Assembly: GCA_902470805.1 (NCBI GenBank)
Contig: CABRHX010000006.1
Span: 32,351-96,350, forward strand
Direction of reading: 5' to 3'
Length of the DNA stretch: 64,000 nt
DNA from: an uncultured Collinsella sp.
GTDB taxonomy: Bacteria; Actinomycetota; Coriobacteriia; Coriobacteriales; Coriobacteriaceae
This document shows positions 17,055-26,252 of the stretch, piece after piece. A program made the position numbers and the translations under genes. The first letter of the stretch is position 1. Each line of letters opens with the position of its first letter. The notes below the pieces were generated by a model. It was given only the letters and a program-made list of their open reading frames with translations. It was not told the origin of the DNA and did not search any database.

Positions 17055-18287
17055 GTGGCCGTTACCGCGCTGTATGCGCACGTGCCGTTTTGCGCCCAAA
17101 AGTGCCGGTACTGCGACTTTGACTCACGCAGTTTTGCTCCGTGCGACCTGAGCGCTGCGCTCGATTTCTATTTTGAGCAGTTGTTCGTGCGTCTCGATGC
17201 TTTTGGCAAGGCTGGGGCCCTTGACCAGATCCGCACCGTCTATGTTGGCGGCGGTACGCCGTCGCTGGCGGGGGAGCGCCTGGTGGAGCTGGTGCGGCGT
17301 ATTCGTGCGTGGTGCGCCCCCGTTGAGTTTACCTGCGAGGCCAATCCCGAGTCGCTGACCGCCGAGCTTGCCGCTGCGCTTGCCAAGGTTGGTGTCACAC
17401 GCGTCTCTCTGGGCGTGCAAACGCTCGATAACACCGAACTTACTGCCATCGGCCGTATTCACGATGCCGATCGGGCGCTCGCCGCCATCGCGACGGTCAA
17501 GAACGCTGGGCTTGACGTGTCGTGCGACCTTATGTGCGGACTTCCCGGGCAGACCGCAGCGAGTTGGAAGCACACGCTCGATGGCGTGCTGGCGGCGGCT
17601 CCGCATCATGTGTCGGTCTACCCGCTTACGCTTGAGGAGGGGACGCCCCTTTATCGCATGGCGTGCCGCGACGAGTCGGTCGAGCCCGACGAGGATTTTC
17701 AAGCTTCGTGCATGGATGTGGCGCGTGAGCGTCTGGGTGCGGCCGGCTATCACCCGTATGAGGTGGCAAGCTATGCGCTCGACGGCCATGAGTGCGCCCA
17801 TAACATTGCCTACTGGACCGGACGGGGCTACCTGGGCCTGGGTCGTTCTGCCGCGGGCATGCTCGACGCCGGGGATTTCGACCGTCTTGCAGGTTTGTTC
17901 CCCGGTGTTTCTTCTCGAGGCGTTGCGTACCGCGTGCGTCTGGTGCAACGTGACGATGACGCGACGGCGTTCGAGACTGAATATCTGTCGCAGCGTGAGG
18001 CTGCGGCTGAAGACCTGATGCTCGCTTGTCGCATGACGCGCGGTATTGCGTCCGATCTGTTGGTTCGTGCAGCTTGCGTCATCCCAACGGGCGAGCTGGC
18101 AGCTGCCTGCGATCGCGCGCTCGAATTGGGTCTTGCCACTTGGGTGCCCGAGACGCTCGGAGTCCATGAGGGACCCTTCACTTCGGCAGACGTCCTCGCG
18201 GGCCATGTCCGAGCTCGTCTGGCGCCGACACACCTGGGCTGGCTCGATGGAAATGTTCTGTTCGAGCTGTTTTGGGGTCTAGCATAG
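17055..18287 (+). CDS. hemW: Radical SAM heme chaperone HemW / coproporphyrinogen III oxidase-like protein
   Basis: 410 residues. YAHVPFCAQKCRYCDF contains the radical-SAM CxxxCxxC plus the HemW-type fourth residue region, and VYVGGGTPSL follows. HemW inserts heme into target proteins; it was formerly annotated HemN. The shorter length and the lack of the HemN N-terminal extension favour HemW. GTG start. In Firmicutes hemW precedes hrcA-grpE-dnaK-dnaJ; here only two dnaJ genes follow. Confidence 0.88.
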   Translation: MAVTALYAHVPFCAQKCRYCDFDSRSFAPCDLSAALDFYFEQLFVRLDAFGKAGALDQIRTVYVGGGTPSLAGERLVELVRRIRAWCAPVEFTCEANPESLTAELAAALAKVGVTRVSLGVQTLDNTELTAIGRIHDADRALAAIATVKNAGLDVSCDLMCGLPGQTAASWKHTLDGVLAAAPHHVSVYPLTLEEGTPLYRMACRDESVEPDEDFQASCMDVARERLGAAGYHPYEVASYALDGHECAHNIAYWTGRGYLGLGRSAAGMLDAGDFDRLAGLFPGVSSRGVAYRVRLVQRDDDATAFETEYLSQREAAAEDLMLACRMTRGIASDLLVRAACVIPTGELAAACDRALELGLATWVPETLGVHEGPFTSADVLAGHVRARLAPTHLGWLDGNVLFELFWGLA

Positions 18288-18345
18288 ACCGCTCGGGTAG
18301 AATTACCGCAATATATACGCTGCTTTGAGCAGGAGGTTGCCGCGC

Positions 18346-19449
18346 ATGGCGACGATGAACGAAAAAGATTACTACGAGATTCTGGGTGTCTCCAAGGACG
18401 CCACCTCGCGTGATATTCAAAAGGCCTTCCAGCAAAAGGCCCGCAAGCTCCATCCGGACGTCAACAAAGAGCCGGATGCCGAGGAAAAGTTTAAAGAGGT
18501 TTCCGAGGCCTACGCCGTGCTTTCGGACGAGCAGAAGCGTTCGCGCTACGACGCCATGCGTTCGGGCAACCCCTTCGCCGGCGCTCCTACGGCTTCGCCC
18601 TATGGCGGCGGCTACGCCGGCAGCGCGGGCTATGGCAATCCCTTTGAGGGCGGTTTTCCCTTTGGTGGCGCCTGGGGCCAGCCGCGTCGCGGGCAGGCTG
18701 CCTACAATCCCGAGAACGGCGCCAACGTGGTCGTCGATATCAAACTCGACGCCAAGGAGGCAAAGGGCGGTGCCCGCAAGACCGTCCGCTACACGCGCTT
18801 CGATACCTGTAACAACTGCGGCGGTTCGGGCTCTGTCTCCTCCGAGCATGCCCATACCTGCCCAAGCTGTGGCGGCCGCGGCCATATCGACGTCGACCTG
18901 TCCTTCCTGTTTGGTGCGGGCACGTTCCAGTCGGTCTGCCCCGAGTGCGGCGGTTCCGGTAAGGTCGTGGCCGACCCCTGCCCTGATTGCGGCGGCAGCG
19001 GTCGTACTCGCGTAACCTCCGAGCAGACGATTGAGTTTCCTGCCGGCACGCACGATGGCGACGAGGTCCGCATTGGCGGCATGGGTCATGCTGGCACCAA
19101 CGGTGCCGCGGGCGGCGATCTGGTCGGCCGCGCCCATGTTGAGGCCGAGCGCTTGGAAGGCAAAGCTCGTACCGGTTTTTACCTGATGGGCATCGTGGCG
19201 CCGTTTTTGGTACTCTCGGCCATCTCGGGCGTGTTCTCGGCCTTTGCCGTGATGTGCTTTATTCCGTTTGCCATGGGCCTGTTCATGGTGCTTTCGGACG
19301 GCGTGCTTCATCGCAGCCTGCTGTGGTGGAAGCGCGGCGCGATGCAGTTTGCCAACGGTTTTGCCAACGGCTTCATGTTCGCGCTCGTGTCGGTTTGGTT
19401 CGCGAGCTGCTCGCAACGGGCCATGCTTTCGCCGTACCAAATGCAATAA
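18346..19449 (+). CDS. DnaJ-family protein with C-terminal membrane segments
   Basis: 367 residues. J domain at about residues 8-72 with the HPD tripeptide (KLHPDVN), a Gly/Phe-rich linker, then the first DnaJ C-terminal domain interrupted by a zinc finger with four CxxCxGxG-type repeats. Where a normal DnaJ has its second C-terminal domain and dimerisation tail, this protein runs into hydrophobic segments (about residues 278-318 and 335-360). It is therefore likely a membrane-anchored DnaK co-chaperone. ATG 18346 follows AGGAGG. A TAGAAT -10-like box lies at 18298-18303. The paralogue at 19531 has the complete fold. Confidence 0.8.
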   Translation: MATMNEKDYYEILGVSKDATSRDIQKAFQQKARKLHPDVNKEPDAEEKFKEVSEAYAVLSDEQKRSRYDAMRSGNPFAGAPTASPYGGGYAGSAGYGNPFEGGFPFGGAWGQPRRGQAAYNPENGANVVVDIKLDAKEAKGGARKTVRYTRFDTCNNCGGSGSVSSEHAHTCPSCGGRGHIDVDLSFLFGAGTFQSVCPECGGSGKVVADPCPDCGGSGRTRVTSEQTIEFPAGTHDGDEVRIGGMGHAGTNGAAGGDLVGRAHVEAERLEGKARTGFYLMGIVAPFLVLSAISGVFSAFAVMCFIPFAMGLFMVLSDGVLHRSLLWWKRGAMQFANGFANGFMFALVSVWFASCSQRAMLSPYQMQ

Positions 19450-19530
19450 CATCAAACCCTCTGTTTGCGGTCGGCCCTGCTTGGGTATAGGACGCACTGT
19501 GACAATAATGAAAGTCGGAAGGATTCGGTC

Positions 19531-20679
19531 GTGTCGGAAAATAGGGATTACTACGAGGTGCTTGGCGTCGACAGGGATGCCGACGCGCGGACGATTAAGC
19601 GTGCGTTTCTAAAGAAGGCCCGTACCGTACATCCGGATGTTTCGGACGACCCCGAGGCCGAGGCCAAGTTCAAGGAGCTCAACGAGGCCTATTCCGTTCT
19701 TTCCGATGAGCAGAAGCGTGCTAACTACGACCGTTACGGCACTGCCGACGGCCCTGGTGGTTCGGGCTACGTCGATATCAACGATATCTTTGGTGGCATG
19801 GGCATGGACGACTTGTTCTCGTCGTTCTTTGGCGGCGGTGCCGGCGGTGGCGCCCGCAGCCGTCGTGAGCGTCGTCGCGGACGAGACATGGCCATCTCGC
19901 TTTCGGTGACGCTCGAGGAGGCGGCGCTCGGCTGCAAAAAGACAATCAGCTATGACCGCCTTGCTCCTTGCGAGGACTGCAATGGCACCGGTAGGGCAGA
20001 GGGCGCACAGGAAAAGCAGTGCGGCCGCTGCCACGGTACGGGCTACGTCACGACGGTTCAGCGTTCGTTCCTGGGCCAGGTTCAGTCTTCCTCGCCTTGC
20101 CCCGACTGCCATGGCGAGGGCACGGTTATCGATCATCCCTGCGAGACCTGCGACGGTCAAGGCCGCACGCCTTCGCACGAAAAGATCGACATCGATATTC
20201 CCGCCGGCGTTTCGACCGGTCGCCAGCTGCGCGTGAGCGGCTTTGGCGAGGCCGGCCTTCGCGGCGAGCCTTCGGGCGACCTGATTGTCAACGTGCGCGT
20301 TGCCGACCATGAGCGCTTTAAGCGCAACGGGGACGACCTGTACCTGGTGAGCGATATCTCGATTGCGCAGGCTGCGCTCGGCTGCGAGATCGAGGTCGAG
20401 GGCATTATGCCCGACGAGGTCGTTAAGGTGACGGTTCCCGCCGGCGCCCAGTACGGCGACACCGTGAGCGTCAATAATTACGGCATGCCGCGCATTGGCG
20501 GTGGCGGTTCGCGTGGCCGCCTGATCGTGCAACTGCGCGTGGTCGTTCCCACCAATCTTTCCAATAAGCAGCGCGAGCTGCTCCGTGCTTTTGCCGATGA
20601 GATGGGCGATGACGTCGCTTCCGGTAAGAAGTCGGTGACCGACCGTATCAAGAGTGCCCTCGACGATATCCTCGATTAA
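19531..20679 (+). CDS. dnaJ: Chaperone DnaJ
   Basis: 382 residues, complete type I architecture: J domain (YYEVLGVDRDA, HPD in VHPDVS), Gly/Phe region with DINDIFGG, a zinc finger with four CxxCxGxG motifs (CEDCNGTG, CGRCHGTG, CPDCHGEG, CETCDGQG), then both C-terminal domains (PAGVSTGRQLRVSGFGEAG; PAGAQYGDTVSV). It stimulates DnaK. The GTG at 19531 has GGAAGGA upstream; a frame open to 19465 lacks support. mtaB follows within 10 bp. Confidence 0.93.
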   Translation: MSENRDYYEVLGVDRDADARTIKRAFLKKARTVHPDVSDDPEAEAKFKELNEAYSVLSDEQKRANYDRYGTADGPGGSGYVDINDIFGGMGMDDLFSSFFGGGAGGGARSRRERRRGRDMAISLSVTLEEAALGCKKTISYDRLAPCEDCNGTGRAEGAQEKQCGRCHGTGYVTTVQRSFLGQVQSSSPCPDCHGEGTVIDHPCETCDGQGRTPSHEKIDIDIPAGVSTGRQLRVSGFGEAGLRGEPSGDLIVNVRVADHERFKRNGDDLYLVSDISIAQAALGCEIEVEGIMPDEVVKVTVPAGAQYGDTVSVNNYGMPRIGGGGSRGRLIVQLRVVVPTNLSNKQRELLRAFADEMGDDVASGKKSVTDRIKSALDDILD

Positions 20680-20688
20680 GGAGCCCGC

Positions 20689-21981
20689 GTGCTCGCACCC
20701 CATATTTCCGTCGTCAACCTCGGCTGCCGTGTCAACCGGGTTGAGTCTGACCGTATCACTGCCGATCTTATGCGCTTGGGCTTTGCTATTGTGGAGCCCC
20801 AGGATGCCGATCTGATCGTCATTAACACTTGTGCCGTTACGGGCGAGGCCGAGGCCAAGACCCGTAAGGCCGTCCGTCATGCGCTGGCCCATCCAAACGA
20901 GCCCTATGTGGTCGTGACCGGATGCGTGGTCAATTTGCATCCCGAGGAGCTGTCGGAGCTTTCGGATCGCGTGATTGCCGAGCCGTCCAAGATAGATGTC
21001 GCCGAACGTGTATGCGAGGTGCTGGGTGTTGAGTCCGATAGCGTTCCCGCCTGCAGCGATGGCGAGGTGGTCGATGCGCTCGGTCGCTCTCGCCTGGGCG
21101 TGAAGATTCAGGATGGCTGCAACCATCGCTGCACCTATTGCATTGTGTGGAAGGCGCGCGGCCCCGAGCGCTCCGTGCCCGTCGAGTCCGTGCTCGAGCA
21201 AGTTCGCGAGGCCCAGGAGGCCGGCGTGCCCGAGGTGGTGCTGACCGGTGTGAACCTGGGTGCCTACGATGGCAAGAGCGCGACCGACGAGCACGTCGAA
21301 ATCGATGAGCTGCTCGAGGCCATCATGGAGCGCACGTCTATTCCGCATGTGCGTATTTCCTCGGTCGAGCCCATGGATATCTCCGAGCGCCTGCTTAAGG
21401 TTATGGCGCGCTTTCCGCAGCGTATCGCCCCGTTTTTGCACCTGCCCGTGCAGTCCGGCTGCACGGCGACCCTGCATCGCATGGGCCGTCCCTATAGTGC
21501 GGAGGCCTTTGAGGACACGGTGCGTATGATTCGCGCCAATCTGCCGCAGGCGTCACTTTCTTGCGACGTTATTGTCGGCTTCCCTGGCGAGACGGACGAG
21601 GAGTTCGAGGAGTCGCTGGCGCTGTGCCGCCGTGTGGGTTTCTCGCGTATGCACGTGTTCCGCTACAGCAAGCGTCCCGGTACCCTTGCTGCCGACATGC
21701 CCGACCAGGTTCCGCCCGAGGTTATGGCCGAGCGCAGCCGCCGTATGCGGGCCGCTGCACAGGAGCTCGCTATTGCCGACGCTCGCCGTCGCGTGGGCAC
21801 GGTCGAGCGTGCCGTGCTCGAGTATGGCGACAACCTGACGCTCGGCTCGTTCCATCATGCCCGTCTTGACGATACCTGTGGACTTACAGCCCCGTGCCTG
21901 CTCGATGTTGCTATCATCGGAGTCGATGATTCCGGCTTGGTCCATGCACGCAGGGAGGTTCATGGAAGCCTCGAAGATTAG
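20689..21981 (+). CDS. mtaB: tRNA (N6-threonylcarbamoyladenosine37-C2) methylthiotransferase
   Basis: 430 residues. An N-terminal UPF0004 domain with cysteines in NLGCRVN, INTCAVT and VTGCVV binds one cluster; GCNHRCTYCIVWKARGPERS is the radical-SAM cluster and linker. The NLGCRVNRVES start and the CRVN form separate MtaB from MiaB and RimO, both also in this window. It converts t6A37 to ms2t6A37. The C-terminal TRAM region is short. The last 20 bp overlap phoH. Confidence 0.9.
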   Translation: MLAPHISVVNLGCRVNRVESDRITADLMRLGFAIVEPQDADLIVINTCAVTGEAEAKTRKAVRHALAHPNEPYVVVTGCVVNLHPEELSELSDRVIAEPSKIDVAERVCEVLGVESDSVPACSDGEVVDALGRSRLGVKIQDGCNHRCTYCIVWKARGPERSVPVESVLEQVREAQEAGVPEVVLTGVNLGAYDGKSATDEHVEIDELLEAIMERTSIPHVRISSVEPMDISERLLKVMARFPQRIAPFLHLPVQSGCTATLHRMGRPYSAEAFEDTVRMIRANLPQASLSCDVIVGFPGETDEEFEESLALCRRVGFSRMHVFRYSKRPGTLAADMPDQVPPEVMAERSRRMRAAAQELAIADARRRVGTVERAVLEYGDNLTLGSFHHARLDDTCGLTAPCLLDVAIIGVDDSGLVHARREVHGSLED

Positions 21982-22948
21982 ACTTACCGTTCCCGAGGGG
22001 ATTGATCCCTCGCGCGTTTTGGGCGCCGGCGACGGCGTCCTTCGTGCGCTCGAGAGTTTGGTTCGCGCTCATGTGGTCGCCCGTGGCGATAGCATCTCCG
22101 TGAGCGGCGACCCGGACGAGGTCGAACTCGTGGCGCGCTTTTTCGAGCACGCTTTTTGCGAGGCGGCCGCCGGGCGCACGCTGTCTGCCGACGATGTCTC
22201 TCGCTGCCTGGCCGTCTTGCGCGACGGTGAGCACGAGGCTACGTCGCTTCGCGATGACGTGCTGCTTTCGTATCGCGGCCGCGTCATTCGCCCCAAGACG
22301 CTCGGCCAAAAGCGCTATGTGGATGCCATCCGCACGCATACCATCACGTTTGGCCTGGGTCCTGCCGGCACCGGTAAGACCTATCTGGCCATGGCGCTCG
22401 CCGTTGCCGCGCTCAAGCGTCACGAGGTGGGCCGTCTGATCTTGACGCGTCCGGTTGTCGAGGCGGGGGAGAATCTGGGCTTTTTGCCCGGTACCCTTGA
22501 GGAAAAGATCGACCCCTACATGCGTCCGCTCTACGACGCCCTTTTTGACATGATGGATCGCGAGCGCACCGATGAGCTTATGGAGCGTGGCGTGATCGAG
22601 ATCGCCCCGCTTGCCTACATGCGCGGCCGCACACTGAGTGATGCCTTCGTGGTGCTCGACGAGGCGCAAAATACCACGCCCGAGCAGATGAAGATGTTCC
22701 TGACACGCCTTGGGTTCAGCTCCAAGTTCGTGATTACCGGCGACCTGAGCCAGCGCGACCTGGTGGGTCGTCGTGGCGGTCTTGCTGACGTTGAGCAGAT
22801 TTTGGGCCGTGTCGACGATGTCGCATTTTCTCACCTCGAGCGTGCCGACGTGGTGCGCCATGCCCTGGTGGGTCGTATCGTCGAGGCATATGAAGCTTAT
22901 GATGATGTGCGCGAGAAGCGCGTACGTGACCGAAAGGAGTCCCGTTGA
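21962..22948 (+). CDS. phoH: PhoH-like ATPase
   Basis: 328 residues. An N-terminal KH-like region precedes the P-loop FGLGPAGTGKTYLAMALAV and a Walker B DEAQNTT. PhoH-like proteins (PhoH2/YbeZ) are thought to be RNA helicases working with YbeY on ribosome quality control, and ybeY is the next gene, overlapping the stop. ATG 21962 with GGGAGG upstream. Confidence 0.9.
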   Translation: MEASKIRLTVPEGIDPSRVLGAGDGVLRALESLVRAHVVARGDSISVSGDPDEVELVARFFEHAFCEAAAGRTLSADDVSRCLAVLRDGEHEATSLRDDVLLSYRGRVIRPKTLGQKRYVDAIRTHTITFGLGPAGTGKTYLAMALAVAALKRHEVGRLILTRPVVEAGENLGFLPGTLEEKIDPYMRPLYDALFDMMDRERTDELMERGVIEIAPLAYMRGRTLSDAFVVLDEAQNTTPEQMKMFLTRLGFSSKFVITGDLSQRDLVGRRGGLADVEQILGRVDDVAFSHLERADVVRHALVGRIVEAYEAYDDVREKRVRDRKESR

Positions 22949-23454
22949 GTGTATTGATCAGCAACGATGCCGAGCTCGATACGCTGCTCGACGCGCAGGA
23001 GGTGGAGCACATCTGCGAGGTTGTGCTTGCCGCCGAGGGCGTTGAGCGTGAAGTCGAGATTTCCCTTTCGTATGTCGACGAGGACGAGATGCACGAGCTC
23101 AACCACGAGTGGCGCGGTATCGACCGCACCACCGATGTGCTCTCGTTTGAATGCGACTCGGCCTTTGACGAGGATATTCCCGCCGACGAGACGCTCGAGC
23201 TCGGCGATATCATCTTGGCCCCGCAGGTTATTGCCCGTCAGGCCCCCGGTTTTGGCAATAGCCCCGCTGACGAGTGTCGTCTGATGCTCGTACACGGCAT
23301 GCTGCACCTGCTGGGCTATGACCATATCGAGGACGACGAGGCCGAGGTCATGGAGGCCCGCGAGGACGCCATCCTGCGCGATCTGGCGCTCGAGCGCGGC
23401 GAGGACCCCAAGCTAGTCCACGTCGGCCCCATCACCAACCACGCCCACGACTAG
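22945..23454 (+). CDS. ybeY: Endoribonuclease YbeY
   Basis: 169 residues with the zinc-binding signature HGMLHLLGYDH near residue 114. YbeY matures 16S rRNA and acts in late ribosome quality control. The start is a TTG at 22945 whose last two bases belong to the phoH stop; AAAGGAGT lies 4 nt upstream and decides this start. An acidic N-terminal half is normal for the family. Confidence 0.92.
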   Translation: MSVLISNDAELDTLLDAQEVEHICEVVLAAEGVEREVEISLSYVDEDEMHELNHEWRGIDRTTDVLSFECDSAFDEDIPADETLELGDIILAPQVIARQAPGFGNSPADECRLMLVHGMLHLLGYDHIEDDEAEVMEAREDAILRDLALERGEDPKLVHVGPITNHAHD

Positions 23455-23463
23455 GAGCCGTCT

Positions 23464-23841
23464 ATGATTCCCGGATCGAACAAGGACCATCCGTCCTTCT
23501 TAAAGTCGTTTTCTTACGCTATGGAGGGCTTCGTCACCGCCGTCAAGACCGAGCGCAACATTAAGGTCATGCTCGTGGCGGGCGTGTGCACCGTCATTGC
23601 AGGCTGCATCGTGGGGCTCGACATTGCCGAGTGGGCCACGATTATCATCTGTTGCGGCCTGGTGATCCACGGCGAGCTTTGCAATACCGCCATGGAGGCC
23701 ATCGTCGACCTGGCGACCCAGGAGCTCCATCCGCTGGCCAAGCGTGCGAAGGACATCGCCGCCTCCTCCGTATACGTTCTTTCCATCACCGCCGCGATTG
23801 TGGGCTTGCTGGTATTTGCCCACGCGCTCGGCTTTATTTAG
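23464..23841 (+). CDS. dgkA: Diacylglycerol / undecaprenol kinase
   Basis: 125 residues, integral membrane. ELCNTAMEAIVDL and AKDIAASSVY match the DgkA signatures (usually E-x-x-NTA-x-E and AKD). The Gram-positive enzyme phosphorylates undecaprenol for cell-wall carrier recycling. Three membrane helices are visible (about 32-50, 55-72, 100-122). It lies between ybeY and era in the order common in Firmicutes. Confidence 0.88.
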   Translation: MIPGSNKDHPSFLKSFSYAMEGFVTAVKTERNIKVMLVAGVCTVIAGCIVGLDIAEWATIIICCGLVIHGELCNTAMEAIVDLATQELHPLAKRAKDIAASSVYVLSITAAIVGLLVFAHALGFI

Positions 23842-23853
23842 AAAGGGATTCCC

Positions 23854-24921
23854 ATGTCCGACAATATGCAGCTTGCCGATGAGATTTTGGACGACGAGTC
23901 CCTGGACGCGGTGGATACCGAGGAGCTCGAGGATGTCGAGGAGTTCGACCCGTTTGAGGGTATGAGCGACGAGGAACTCGACGCCCTGTGCGACGAGGAC
24001 GACAACCTCGCGGGCTTTGGTGACGTTGAGCCCGGTTTCCGCAGCGGCTTTGTGGCCCTGGTCGGTCGTCCCAACGCTGGCAAGTCTACGCTGCTTAATG
24101 CCTGCTATGGCAAAAAGGTCGCCATCACCTCGCCGGTGGCCCAGACGACCCGCCGCCGCATGCGCGCCGTCGTCAACCGCCCCGGCTACCAGCTGGTCTT
24201 TGTCGATACCCCCGGTATTCATAAGCCCAAGGACGGCTTGGGATCCGAGCTCAACAAGAGCGCGTTGTTCGAGCTGAACGATGTTGATGTTGTCGCGTTT
24301 TTGATTGATGCCACCAAACCGATCGGCAGGGGAGACGCCTGGGTTGCCGAGCGCGTCAGATGCGCTCGTTGCAAGAAGGTCCTGGTGCTCACCAAGGCCG
24401 ATGAGGCCGACCCCGCACAGGTCATGGAGCAGCTCAAGGCAGCCCACGAACTCATGGAATATGACGACGAGATTGTGACGTCGTCGGTCAAGAACTTCAA
24501 CGTCGATGCATTTATCGAGACCGTTGCGCACTTTTTGCCTGAGGGTCCGCGTTGGTTCCCCGAGGACATGGGTACCGACGCTTCCGATGAGACGCTCGTT
24601 GCCGAGTTTGTACGCGAGAAGGTCTTGCGCCGCACCCGTGATGAGATTCCGCACTCCGTTGGCGTGATCTGCGATGCGCTCGAGCAGACCAAGAAGGTGC
24701 TGCGCGTGCACGCCACCATTTACGTCGAGCGCGAGGGCCAAAAGGGCATCATCATCGGTAAGGGCGGCGAGATGATCAAGCATATCGGTATCGACGCCCG
24801 TCGCGATCTTGAGCGCATCTTTGGCACGCAGGTCTTTTTGGAGCTGGACGTGAAGGTCAAGGCCGGCTGGCGTGACGACGAGGCCCAGATTCGCCGCTTT
24901 GGCTACAACGCCGAGGACTAA
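23854..24921 (+). CDS. era: GTPase Era with an acidic N-terminal extension
   Basis: 355 residues. GTPase domain: G1 VGRPNAGKST, G3 DTPGIHKP, G4 TKAD; C-terminal KH domain with GKGGEMIKHIGIDARRDLE. Era binds the 3' end of 16S rRNA during 30S assembly. Canonical Era has about 300 residues; here about 60 strongly acidic residues (many D and E) precede the GTPase. The ATG at 23854 follows AAAGGGA, and no internal ATG with a good ribosome-binding site precedes residue 60, so the extension is probably real. Confidence 0.93.
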   Translation: MSDNMQLADEILDDESLDAVDTEELEDVEEFDPFEGMSDEELDALCDEDDNLAGFGDVEPGFRSGFVALVGRPNAGKSTLLNACYGKKVAITSPVAQTTRRRMRAVVNRPGYQLVFVDTPGIHKPKDGLGSELNKSALFELNDVDVVAFLIDATKPIGRGDAWVAERVRCARCKKVLVLTKADEADPAQVMEQLKAAHELMEYDDEIVTSSVKNFNVDAFIETVAHFLPEGPRWFPEDMGTDASDETLVAEFVREKVLRRTRDEIPHSVGVICDALEQTKKVLRVHATIYVEREGQKGIIIGKGGEMIKHIGIDARRDLERIFGTQVFLELDVKVKAGWRDDEAQIRRFGYNAED

Positions 24922-24936
24922 GGACGCGCGGCGCGC

Positions 24937-25686
24937 ATGGCAGGCTCCCGGACATATCGCACCAAGGTGCTCGTCCTCGACAAGACGAAGCTCAAAGAGA
25001 CCGACCTGATCTTGACGATGCTTGACGAGCGGGGGCGGCAGGTTCGTGCCGTGGCAAAGGGCGCCCGCAAACCCGGCGGACGCCTGGCTGCGCGCTGCGA
25101 GCTGTTCTGTACGGTCGATATGCTGCTCGCACATGGACGGTCGCTCGACGTGGTTTCCCAGGCCGAGCTTATGGAGGCGCCGCTCGGCGCTGCGCCCGAT
25201 TACGAGACTACCTGCGCCGCAAGCGCGATCGCCGAGGTCGCGCGCGCGTGCTCGTTCGAGGACGCCGAGGACCCGTTTACCTTTGCCATCACGCAGCGAG
25301 CGCTTGCCCTGGTGGGCAGCGGGCTTGACACGGCACATATGGACCTACTTGTGGCGGCATATGTCTTTAAGCTGCTGTCGCACGTTGGCTATCGACCCGA
25401 TTTTTCGGCCTGCGTGCTGTGCGGAGACCCCATGCTGTCGTATTTTTCGCCCCAGGCGGGCGGCCTCATGTGCGGGTCGTGCGCGTCGAGCGTTCCAGGT
25501 GCCGAACTGGTGTCGACCGGTGAGGCCGCATGGCTGCGCGCCCTCATGTCCATGACCTTCGATGCGCTTTTGGCCGAGCGAATCGACCCGCATACCGCAG
25601 CCTTTTTGCTGGGGCTTTCGCATGTTTGGGCTGCGACGCACACCGATCAGCGCCTCCGTGCGATGGAATTCATGTTGGGTCGGTGA
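24937..25686 (+). CDS. recO: DNA repair protein RecO
   Basis: 249 residues: an N-terminal OB fold (TYRTKVLVLDKTKLKETDLI), an all-helical middle and a zinc ribbon (CVLCGDP and CGSC). RecO loads RecA onto single-stranded DNA with RecR. It follows era by 15 bp, as in many Gram-positive bacteria. RecA itself is at 38.5 kb. Confidence 0.93.
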   Translation: MAGSRTYRTKVLVLDKTKLKETDLILTMLDERGRQVRAVAKGARKPGGRLAARCELFCTVDMLLAHGRSLDVVSQAELMEAPLGAAPDYETTCAASAIAEVARACSFEDAEDPFTFAITQRALALVGSGLDTAHMDLLVAAYVFKLLSHVGYRPDFSACVLCGDPMLSYFSPQAGGLMCGSCASSVPGAELVSTGEAAWLRALMSMTFDALLAERIDPHTAAFLLGLSHVWAATHTDQRLRAMEFMLGR

Positions 25687-25788
25687 TGATGCGCAGGCGC
25701 GGGCTGCTTGTGGTAACATACCGACCTGTTGGTACCTCGACCTTGGTTGCTCGCTCCACCGGCGGCTTCCCAGTCCGAGGCGAATCGA

Positions 25789-25804
25789 GTCGCCCGATGG
25801 CGAC
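25789..25804 (+). promoter_or_regulatory. Hairpin in the rpsO leader
   Basis: GTCGCC (25789-25794), CGAT loop, GGCGAC (25799-25804), 20 bp before the rpsO start and just upstream of its ribosome-binding site. S15 autoregulates through leader structures in several phyla; a role here is inferred from position only. Confidence 0.35.
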
Positions 25805-25824
25805 GCAAAACGAAAGGTGAAACA

Positions 25825-26103
25825 ATGACTGTTTCCAAAGAGCGCAAGGCGGAGCTGACTGCCCAGTTCGGTAACACCCCGGTCGACACCGGCAACCCCA
25901 AGGTTCAGGTCGCCATCCTGTCCGAGCGCATCAAGGAGCTGACCGAGCACATGAAGTCCCACCAAAAGGACTTCCACACCCGTCGTGGCCTGCTCATGCT
26001 CGTCGGCCGTCGTCGTCGTCTTCTCTCCTACATCAAGAAGAACGACATCGTCGAGTACCGTGAGCTCATCAAGGCTCTGGGCATCCGCGACAACATCCAG
26101 TAG
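25825..26103 (+). CDS. rpsO: 30S ribosomal protein S15
   Basis: 92 residues. VQVAILSERIKELTEHMKSH and DFHTRRGLLMLVGRRRRLL are the S15 rRNA-binding helices. ATG 25825 follows CGAAAGGTG. The leader of about 140 bp from recO holds a small hairpin. rpsO directly precedes pnp, the order conserved from E. coli to Firmicutes, but a terminator separates them here. Confidence 0.96.
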   Translation: MTVSKERKAELTAQFGNTPVDTGNPKVQVAILSERIKELTEHMKSHQKDFHTRRGLLMLVGRRRRLLSYIKKNDIVEYRELIKALGIRDNIQ

Positions 26104-26118
26104 GATTTGTACATGCTA

Positions 26119-26149
26119 AGAGCGTCCTGCGCAGCGGGGCGCTCTTTTT
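26119..26149 (+). terminator. Terminator between rpsO and pnp
   Basis: A 9-bp stem (AGAGCGTCC 26119-26127 with GGGCGCTCT 26137-26145, one G-U pair), followed by TTTT. Confidence 0.8.
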
Positions 26150-26216
26150 GTGTAAGGGCGCGAACAATCACGCTCTGAAGCGTGGCGGGGGCAGGGGGCC
26201 CGCGTCACATGAGAAG

Positions 26217-26239
26217 CCCGCAGACAAGGGGTCTGCGGG
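26217..26239 (+). promoter_or_regulatory. Stem-loop over the pnp ribosome-binding region
   Basis: A perfect 9-bp stem CCCGCAGAC (26217-26225) / GTCTGCGGG (26231-26239), 5-nt loop, ending 3 nt before AAGGAG. In enterobacteria pnp is autoregulated through a leader stem cut by RNase III; this hairpin is in the right place for a similar control. Confidence 0.55.
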
Positions 26240-26252
26240 GTTAAGGAGAACA

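Noticed and set aside
18346..19449. Frameshift as the reason for the short DnaJ paralogue
   Set aside because: The alternative frames after residue 278 encode no DnaJ second C-terminal domain, and the open frame gives well-formed membrane helices.
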